From Stratiolaelaps scimitus (taxonomy: Eukaryota; Arthropoda; Arachnida; Mesostigmata; Laelapidae): a DNA stretch of 64,000 nucleotides. The stretch covers positions 13,640,001-13,704,000 of the forward strand of contig JABWDB010000004.1 in NCBI GenBank assembly GCA_019614645.1, given 5' to 3'. A program made the translations under genes and the position numbers. The notes beneath the pieces are model-generated. The model was not told the DNA's origin. It saw nothing but the letters and a program-made list of their open reading frames with translations, and searched no databases. Positions 41,101-51,400 of the stretch are shown here, piece by piece (the stretch's first letter is position 1; each line of letters starts with the position of its first letter).

Positions 41101-42373
41101 TATATATATATATATATATAGCAAAGCAGTAACAATAGCAATAGTAATCGACCTGGTGGCAGCGCTCAGAGCTGTGTCTGATATTGTTACGGTATAGTAA
41201 ACGTAACGCCACAGAGTAGTACTGTTCGAAGAGCAGATTGCCGTCTGCCCGTCCAGCAGAATATCGCGATAGGTTTAAAGCAAAGCCTATGGGATAAGAA
41301 CAAAGTCACCAAGATTCATTCGGTGGGCTCGCCATCAGTTGCTGCCTACAACTGTAACACTGCATGGCCCTGCAGTGTTATTACCAGTAGTTCGTATATG
41401 GTTCACCCTTAAGGGTTACCTATTTTCGACATCGCTCGCTATAGTGCCAGTGCGAGCGTGAGCCAGATAAGGAGAGAGAGAGAGAGAGAGAAAAGTGTAT
41501 TCTTCTTTAGCTGAGTCATGCGTCTCTATATCTACTCATTCGACTGGTGGCTTGCCTTTCTCAGACCGCCTTAGCCTAACTGAATAATATAGGCTATTCG
41601 AATATAGGTGACGCTTTAATCATATTAACCCATGGACGGACGGGTCGGCCCTTACTTGTGCTGTTTTCATGTTCACACCTCTACATCTATATTAAAATAG
41701 TTTGGACAATGCACAACCCTTCGCGAACCGGAGTTAAGAATTGATGATCATACTGTCACCAGTCTGTAAAAATCTCTCTCTCTCTCTCTCGTTCCATTCA
41801 TTCTGATCGAATATATTTTTAATCAAAATATTTGATCTTTGCTTGTTGTTTGTTTTAATGCATGCTTTGAATAAAAAATCTATATATTTTTTAAAATGTC
41901 TATCCTCAAGGTCATCAATAGATTTGCTCAACTCTTCCAATTTCAATCGAATTGGTCCCGTTTGAGTTGTGCCACTCTCTCTCTCTCTCTCTCTCGCTCT
42001 ACCCTTTGTTCATCTTTCTTCTTAGAAGAGACCACATTAACGTCATAAACTTTTCTTTAGCAAAAACATACCATACAAGCAAATAATCAATCAACTGACC
42101 TTCAAACCAAGTGATATACGATATTGTTGTATCATCTGTACACGTCCATAATATCGGGTCAGTTCGACAGTGCGACATGAGCACGTCACGTTGAAAACCT
42201 TAATACAGTTGAGTGATATCATCGATAAAAATAGCCTCTCGTTTCGGGCTCTGGAGAGCTGTTTTCTCTCACTGTCTCTCGCTCTCTCTCTCTCTCTTCT
42301 CTCTATTCATCTATCTATCTATGTGTACGGTTACGATTATCCGCAGCACTTCGGTTAGCCCTCGTTATTCTTA

Positions 42374-42405
<32 letters not shown>

Positions 42406-45400
42406 ACTTTATCTCTGCGCCTCTGTAGACGAATATTGCGATGTAGGTGTGTTGTCGGTTTTGCCATTCGGCCCTACCGGCGAGAGCACGACACGACGAA
42501 GATCAGAGAAATTCTACTATTTTATCCTGGAGTCTGCCTCGCCTGCAATCGCCACTCCGTGCTTCGTTCGGTAACGCCGTGACGATTACAGGAGGCAAAC
42601 ACTTTGCTGACGTGAAACGTGGAACAGCGCGCTCGTTCATGACGCGCGTCCGTCCATCATTCATTGACCGATGCCAGTAGCAACAGCTAAGTCTGCGATG
42701 CATTTAGCCGATGAACGATGCTTCTCTATCCGCACTGCGCTACTCTGCCCTGCGCGAACTCGACAGAGGCGAAGGGGACGGGGTGGTGGTGAACAGGGGC
42801 CCAGTTGTTGTTCCAGCCTGTGTAGGTCTATCTATCCTTCTGTGTGAGCTTCATGCTGCCGGCCGGTTTGCTGTGTACCACGCCAGGCGGCAACCACATC
42901 TAGTACCACTTCTACTACTACTACAAAGTCGTAGCCGCCCGGTCCGGATAGGTTTGCACTAGTCGCGTGGGTCTTGGCTGTATCACTACTTTCAGTGGTA
43001 GTTGGAAGTCGCTGCAGCGGTGGTCGCCGCGTTGTTGTTGTTGTCGTGGTCGTCACCACCGCTGTCACCGCCGGCACCATGAGCTGTGGCCACAGCAGCA
43101 GCAGCAGCCAACGCTGATGCTGCTGCAGCCGCTGCCGAGATTCTGTCCCCTCCTCCAGACACAGTGCACTCTTTCTCTTAATGCTGTTTGCTCCCTCGAA
43201 GTTGGGCTGAGAGCTCGGGTCAGGTCTTGGCCAGGCCTTTACCTGCGGCCCAGCGGTCCTGGTGCCAGCACCAGCTGTAACACGATGCTTAGGCTGTGTT
43301 AACCAGCGGTGAAGTGTGGTGAATAGTCTCGTAACGATTCTACGGCGGTGATGGCGTTGGCGGCGTAGTGGTGGCCCCCGTGAGCAGTGGACACTGTGGC
43401 GAACTCGAGTTCTAGTATTCCGTCGCAAGAAGCAGCTGTAAGACAATAAAACAGCATCAGAATTTCGTCGTGCTGGCTAGATTCGAATGAGAATTGTGAC
43501 CACGAGTTTTGCTGATCTTCCTCATCTATGCATGAATGGACTGCTTCAAGCTGACCCGGAAGTGACACCATGTAGAGTCGGGGCGGGGGGTCTGGTCGCC
43601 GGAACGCAGCGGTTCTCGCATGATTTGTACGTCTATCCAACTCACTGCCGATGAACCGCTGGCCGCTGGCCCGGAGCGTCCAGACCTCCTAGCCTCTGAG
43701 AGCTTAGCTCCCCAAAGCTTGACGGCGATAGACGGCCATTATCTACATCTGAGGTTTCATATCTTCAGAGATAGTCTTCTGATACTACCGTTACTATCAG
43801 TACATTAGTGTTATCGACATCGAATGTGTTGTTGTTGGTGTGTCTATTGTCGCATCTGCGCACCAAGCTGTCGTGTTTCGGCTTTCGCGTAGCCATGGGT
43901 GCGAACGGATCTACGCCTCGCCTCAGGCGCAAAAACTCGCCTGGCGATGGGTCTGAGACCGGCTCGCGGAAGAGCAGGAACGGCTCTGACGGTTCCATCA
44001 AACCGATCCAGGAGAAGGACAAGGAAAAAGCTAAGAAAGATGATACCAATAGCAAAAAGGACAACAAGTCGAAGAGCAAGCTCTTGGCCGGAAGCACCAA
44101 AAGATCCTGCGCACCCATGGCCAACATCGACTCCGATTCCGAGGAGGGAGCTCAATCGTATCTGGAGTCCGATGAGGTAGACTATCACACGCCGCCACAA
44201 CCACGCAAAGGGTATTCGCCCGCTAGGGACCTGTCCGGTCACTTGAGGCCTGCAACACAGCCACAGAACGCCAGAGAAGGACTGCGAGAGGTGAAAGAAA
44301 TTAACCGTGATGTCGACCCCCGACGAACAGCCCTCAATGATGTCAACAAGGATACGAAAGATGTGAAGGACTTCAAATCAAGCAAGAATCTCACCGGAGC
44401 AGCGGCTATTGTCGAAAAGGCCCTTGCGCTTGATAACAACCTTACACGTTTTGCTCGAGGTACCTTACACCTACCATTGCTTAGTGACGGAGTGATTTAG
44501 CAGGCGTATGCAGCATCATTATGCAAAAACTGGAGGGTATTGATGGGCGAAATCATTAGCTGCTGGTCTGTGGGACGTGTTTACTTAGACGGTCTCCCAC
44601 TTTGAGAGGTTAAACAGCTCTCTGGGGATGGCCGCTGACTTGGAACACAGGACCGAAATTGGTGGCCAGGTCTAGTGGGCTCGGAGTGCAACTTTCTCTC
44701 GATGTTTCTTTATCATTTCGGTGTAAGTGATAAATATATAAATGATAGGATTATGCCGCAGGGTATTCGTCTCACGCGCTTTCCATAGCAGCCATGCAAA
44801 CATGCCTCGATTATGAGTCAGAGTTTGCGTTGAGAGTTCGCCCTCCTCAGCGAGTGCAGTCGAACGATTGCGGAACCTTGGGCAATCGCCTGGTCCCTAC
44901 GGGCCTCTTTGCTACTCTCGGTGAAGGACTCCGGCCGTGCGTTCCTTGTCTTGACATCTTAAGAGGGCTTGAGTTTCGCTTACACATCCCACATCCTATA
45001 GTTCATAGTTTGTCACTCAACGAAAGCTCGATCATTGCGGGAAAATAAATATCACACCAATTTGTTGCAGTAGACGCTGTCAGATGGCTCGCCTACATCA
45101 GCCTAATCCAAGGCCATTTTACCAGCCTATTTGCCTCTGCGGATTGGACACTGATTGTCGAAAAGGCTCACATCAATTTCTGTTGAGGGGAAGATCTATG
45201 CATAATATATCGTATGTCCTGTGAGATTACGAAATCCCTTTCGGGCATCGTGAACAAATGACAAAAATAGTAAATTATCATCTGGTCGCACACATTAGTT
45301 CTCGACCATACTCGGAGCCTCAAAAAATCAACGAAATACTCTCGAAAATGTAGTCCTATAATTGAATTTCAATAATAAATAAAAAAAGAAATCCGTATCT

Positions 45401-48400
45401 AGTTGCAGCCATCTTCTGGAAACGCGATGAGAAACGCGCACTGCCACTTGTACAGATGCAGCCAGATACTTTTGATCCGATGTGGTTGGGTTATTGTATT
45501 ATAATTCAATGGATCTGAGATCATCTAGTAAGTTGTACTTCTATCCTGTCTCAATCGCAGATAAGATCAGCATGCTGGAGGCAACGAAAACGGAGCAGGA
45601 GATTGTGATCAACAAACTCCAGACCGAAGTGGTGAAGCTCAAAGAGAAGGTACGCCATCTGTGCAAGCTTCGCCAGGATCTGCTTGAGCAGCGAAGCCAA
45701 GTCGAGGATCGGGTCCGCTCTGTACAGAGGGTAGGTCATAGATTTCATATTGGTAGTGTTACGATTTGACCAAAAGGCAATAGAATAATGCACGTATTTG
45801 TCTAGAATGAAGTATTCGTCGTCTATTTATTGTAAAATGTTCGTCGTCTACGTGACGAAAAAGATTTGTAGCAGCTAGCATGTGTTAATTCGATGGACGA
45901 AGTGGGCTTTCTCCATTCAGTGGTAATGGCCCACTCGATTCAGCTGCACCCGATCCGAAGGATGATAGCAACACCCCCGAGGTGGGTGTCCATTTGTAAA
46001 CGTCGAATAACCTATTGCTTCGCTTTTCGCTGCAGGAGCGTGACCATGAGATTAGCACGCGCGACAGCAGGATCCGAGAGTTGGAGGATGAACTTGAGCA
46101 ATACGAATGCAAGATGGAATACCTTGAGCACACCCAAGTGCATCTGCAGAGGAGTCTTCTCGGTAAGTAATGAAATCAAGGAGCACGATCATTTTCGTTC
46201 TTAACTTTGACGCGTGCGGCATTGCCCCCCTTCGCGTGGTACTGGGTGTGAACGACGGTGAAAAGAATGAGGAACCGAAGAGACTTTCCAGCAAAGGGTC
46301 CGCAAAATTCCCCTGAAATCAAACACCAAACACCTAGATCAGACGTGCTATCATATCATTGGGCGCTCGGTGGCAGCGCCTCTTCTCTACCTCACTGAGA
46401 AGGAAGTTTTCCTGCGAGTTATATTCGATGCTAAGACCTGGTGGGCGGCGTAACAGACTAATAATGATGTTTTCTGGCTGATCCTCATCCAACATTTAGC
46501 GTCCACGGTGTTGCGTCCTGTATTGCTTCGTAAGAATAACAACGCAAATGTGCAACAGTGGGGATCGAACCCATGCACCTACATGTCTCCTAGGGTAGCA
46601 AGGCGCACACGAATGCACCGTCGAGCTTAGCGCCGATGTAACAGAATGGTCGTGCAAAAACCAACCCGTAATTATTTCAGTCCATAGACTCGTGACGATG
46701 GTTAGCCACCATAGAACTAGAGCTATTACGCTAACAAAGAACCTGTGTGAGATACATACGTGCGTGTCTCGCCCGAAAGCTACCGATGTCGACGTCATCG
46801 GTCCGGTTCGTCTGATTGATGGAGTTCTCGTGCAAAAACAAAGTAGCTTGTTCAGCAAACCATTATTATCCGCTTCGAGTGATAGTGTCTACTCGAGCCT
46901 CGCATCTTTCTTTAACTACCCACAGCCTCAGTTAACTTCACCACGGGCAAACCCATCGAATCGGTCGTTTTTGCTTCAGGGTGCCTCAGGCTGATCTCCA
47001 TCCATTCGATATCCATATGCAGGCTGGCTCAGACAGCCCGCTTCCTTCCGGTCTATTCTTGATGCCCCAGCTTGTTGCGCTACGGTTGCACGAGATGCTG
47101 GTTTTGGTGGTGGTTTGTTCACACTCAGAGCTGCGTTGCGTTATGCTGTATACCGCACCGCTCAGCACCCACCAGGCCGATGGTTAGGACGCTGTCGTCT
47201 GTACGAAGAGGGGAGGATTCGTCCGCCACCCAGCCTCAGCTAGCAATGGCCGAACGCAAGCGAAAGCCCTGCTAGCTTTGCGTGGCCGGACCGGACAAAC
47301 CTGCCCTTAGCAATGTAACGCTTGTCTCGTTGAGACAATACTATCCGGACAGCGGAAGACAAAAGGCCAGATGCTGCACCACACAGAGACCCCTGGCTGG
47401 TATCCGTGCGCGTGTGTGTTTCCGCGCGTGTGAGAGAGCGAATCATAGTGGGCGCCTGCCATCTCGGCTTCTATGGCAAGCCGCATTGGAGTTCCCCTGC
47501 AGTTGTCCGCCGTTGTCTACAGCTGATGATATAGTTCACTCATTCACCGTTGCTAGTAGGCACTACACAACGACAACTGCCCGAGAGGAACGCACGAGAC
47601 GGAAGTGCACCGGCTGATGCCGTCGCAGCGGCCGGTACCGATCTTGAAAGGGGGCAGGAGATGAGATCAGCAACCGCCGGTTGGTTCGCTGACGACTCCC
47701 CGGGACCAAGTGTTCGTCGGTGTGTAAGGCCCCCGTTCTGGGCCGGTATTGTTAATGGTGGCGGTTGATATTTACGCGTGTGTATCAACTGTCTTCCGTT
47801 TCTCTCTCTAGCTCTCCCACTCCTTATAAACAGCGCATCTTTGATGCCAATATGATGCCCGATGCTAGTGTTGGTGGTGACGCCAATGCTGCGGCGCCGG
47901 CTGCGGTCCATCGTTACTAAGTGGTTGGGCTCAGAGAGTGACAAAAGACAGCGTGTCAATAGAGCGCCTCAATGAAAAGGATCAACGAACGAGTCGCCGT
48001 TGGATAAGCAAAGGCCTATCACGCGCGGGAAGCCAGACCCCGTTGACACGAGGGTCCAATGACCGGGGCATTTAAACGACGCCGGAGGGGATCGGCCTGA
48101 ACAATGGTAGCAGCGGTCATCGTTTGGGTGACACCCCTTTGAAATATGATGATGTTCTTCGAATTGCGCTAAGTAACACGTTTTCGAAACCGCTCATTCA
48201 TATCACAAATGAAGTTATCAAGGAATGAACCTATTTTACACTTATATGTAGCATCATGCGTACGACATGCTCTTTACGGTATGATATTCGGAAGAATTGA
48301 TTTCGCTTTCAAATGCGGTTTCTAATAAGAAACGTCTCTACGTATCAATAAACGCTTATGCGCTGTGAAGGCTGGGAGATGGGCGAGGGGGATTACATTT

Positions 48401-51400
48401 GAATAAATACTATGTATACACAAACAAATAGAAACAATGAAACGGCGCAATGAAACGAGTTCTCCTTTGCGTTTGAGAGGAACAAGGAATATGAATTTTC
48501 TTTCATGCACAATAGAGTTCTTGCAACGCTGTGTTATTCTATCAGGCAATGGCAATCTGTACTAGCTGGTATGAATCTACCTTTTATAGGACAGGTGACG
48601 TGTTTCTAATCATGTGCACATTTGCAACGCCATGTTTCCAGCGTCTGAGAATAAGACACCGAAGCTTCTCGAGGAGCTACAAAAGATCAGCACAGATCTC
48701 GCCGAGTGCCGGGACGAACTCAAGGAGAAAAGTCAAAGGATTCACGAATTGGCGAACTCCGTCATAACAAAAGAAGCTATGATTGAGCGGCTGCAGAATG
48801 ACCTCAAAGCCTTCAAGAAGGAGGCTGCCCAGGAGATGGAGAAACGATTGTAAGTCTTCATAGATTTTAAAGGGGCATCAGTTTGCCACAAGGCGATGAT
48901 TAAGTATCCACGAACGCAGGTCGTTGGTCGAACATACAAATAGAGAAGCGAAGATCGGTGTTTTCTACGAGCACGCAGTATATATATATATATATATATA
49001 TATTAAATTCTAACCTGCATCATTTCCTGTTTGCAGCCTCTTATACACCGAGGAAAAGGAACGCCTCATGAGTCAGCTGCAGGAAGAAACCGAGGAGTAT
49101 GTAAAAGCAGCATTTGCCGAGAAGGATTGCCAACTAAAGGAACTCAACGAGGACTGGCAAAATAAATACGACCAGCTCAACGAAGAGGTGCATATTTTAC
49201 GTTATAACGTCATACCTCGCGTGGGGCTCACGTTTGTGTTATTATTTCTACGCGGAACCCCGACGTATACTGTGCCTTCCAATACAATAGAACGTTTCGA
49301 TTTATTCACGGAAGTGCAGTTTTTTTTTGCTATAACGCTGAAGTTCTCGATAGTTGTAGAATAGAACAACGCCTCGCTAACCCTGATCAGCTGTATTAGC
49401 TATTATTTACACATAAAAGATATATATGTAAGGAATATTTTGGACAAAACTGAAACGTAACATTAAAAAATTGTTAACTCGTTGTATGGCAACGAAAGTC
49501 GCCCTCCCTCTCATATATTCCCCTTCCTTCAACCAATCCGCTGACCGCGCCATAAACACCGAAAACTATGCCACTAAATTGGTGGTATAGCAAGCGAAAC
49601 GTCGCTGTAAATTATGATCCTAATTAAAACGAAAATAATGATCATCACCATCATTATGGTTACAATGGCATTTCTATGCTTTCGAGCATTGCTGCCTCTT
49701 AAAAGGTTACCATATATTGATATGATAACCTTCGCCGAGTTCAAATTCGGTTTTCGCCTGTCTGCTTATGGCTGTTGCTTGTATATAGTGGCGCCTGCCG
49801 GTCGCTGCAGTTGACTTCGCTGTTGTGGTTGTGGTGGTGGTGGTCAAGTGTCGCTCGGCCAGATTTCGTACCAGTGTCACCATCTGACCAGCGGGCCGTC
49901 GAGTCGCTGCACACGCGAACAATGGAATACTTAGAACGAGCCATGAAATGAGAAGTGTCTATGGTGCTGCGGGGCAGCGGGGCAATAAAAATGAGCTGGT
50001 CCCGGGGGGGAATCTGACGAGATAACGGCTGTGAAGGCACAACGTAGTTAAATTTAAATTGAGTTTATTTTAATTATGTTATTTATACGCAGATTCATTA
50101 TTGCGATAACGCGACTGAGATAGCTTGTCACTGTGTGGCCAAGAGGTATCCACAGGTCTTCGCCACTTCGTTGTAGCCACTTCTCTATGCTTTTTTTTTT
50201 CTGGGAGAAAACTTGCTATCCGTCTCGGTGTATACGTGTATAAGTATCTCGTTTGTCATTTGAAATTCCTGCAGCATAGGTGGGCTCTAAGATTTCCTAA
50301 ATTCAGCAGAGTGTTGCTCGCTTATAGCAGCAGAAGCAGCAGCAGCAACAACAACAAGAACAAATTAAATAGTGGGAAAAAACAGAAACCTAGTAAATAG
50401 CTTAAATAATGATTAGCGTATGGACTTCCTTGAAAAGGAGTCCAGCCTGAATGGTCGCCACCACAATGTCCACCTCTTCCAAGCATACGCCGGTCACCTA
50501 CCAGATATTATGTTGGCTCTCTTCTATCAGCGTCCTTCGTGGTCTTTTGCAACGTTCGCTCATATTTTGAATCCGTCCATACGTATCCCACCATATCATC
50601 GCCAGCCACAACCGTGATGGCTCGCACTGTGGCTTGATTTCTATGTGGCGTGGCATACAGGCACAGCGCGGGAAATGGTTTCGAAATCGCGCGTTGGAAA
50701 TACACACGTTTACATGTTCGTTAGCCGTTCGATTTTTCTATTATCAGTCATTTACTACGAGAGGGGATATACATGTATGTAAAGTCACATATTACATTCA
50801 TCTGTACGAATTAGCATAGTCGGCAGGGCCGAGCACATCTCATCACACAAGGTGTTGTTGAACCAATCATGCTTTATGGTACCGTTATTACAAAATGTGG
50901 TAGCCCATCTAATTGTTATTATTGTTATTATTATCGTCATTACGAACAGTGATGAGGTTCACTTCCATTTGGGCATTAGATCTTATCAAGCGGCCGGCGC
51001 GTGCTGATTAGCACAGTGGCGATGATCGCCGCCAACGGGACGGCCATTGGCCGAAGGGAGACTTTACTGAAAATAATTTTCTTTGTCCACCGCCTCACAC
51101 CATTTATTGGTGTTTTTTTCTTCATTTCGTTCTCTTTTCCGCCTGTGATAATACACTTTTCGAAATCTGTCGCTGACAGGCGATGGTGTCGCTAACTAAC
51201 GCACGTGTACGGTCCCCCTGTGGCCGCCTGTGAGATCCGTTGGACGATGAGCGTATTGAATACGAAATGATATTAATGTGCTGCTGTATCGTTGGCACTG
51301 TGGAGGAAGCAGCCCCAGTAATCAGCATTAACAAGACAAAGCGAGCGTGACAAAGAAAATTAGTAGAGCAATAGATCGTATATAAGAGTATTATTGTGCC

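Larger units (their letters stand above)
39756..43892 (+). other. Intron 7, last part, upstream of exon 8
   Basis: About 4.1 kb with no exon recognised. It holds a TA-cored hairpin at 40017-40066, CTG/CAG triplets near 40300, a TA tract at 41098-41120, a cluster of GA/CT tracts at 41472-42405, and a GC-rich, triplet-rich block from about 42.4 to 43.4 kb. The last two could form a promoter for a short transcript starting in exon 8. Open frames of 123-204 codons at 40.3-41.0 and 42.8-43.4 kb overlap on both strands and look like compositional artefacts. Confidence 0.4.

Noticed and set aside
42832..43446. 204-codon minus-strand open frame
   Set aside because: Low-complexity translation (poly-Thr, Gln-rich, Val-rich) of GC-rich triplet repeats; no domain or start evidence.
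43808..44500. 230-codon frame starting MLSTSNVLLLVCLL as an intronless gene
   Set aside because: An acceptor 2 bases before ATG 43895 and a donor at 44460, both phase-matched to neighbouring exons, make it an internal exon. The upstream ATG was kept only as an alternative.
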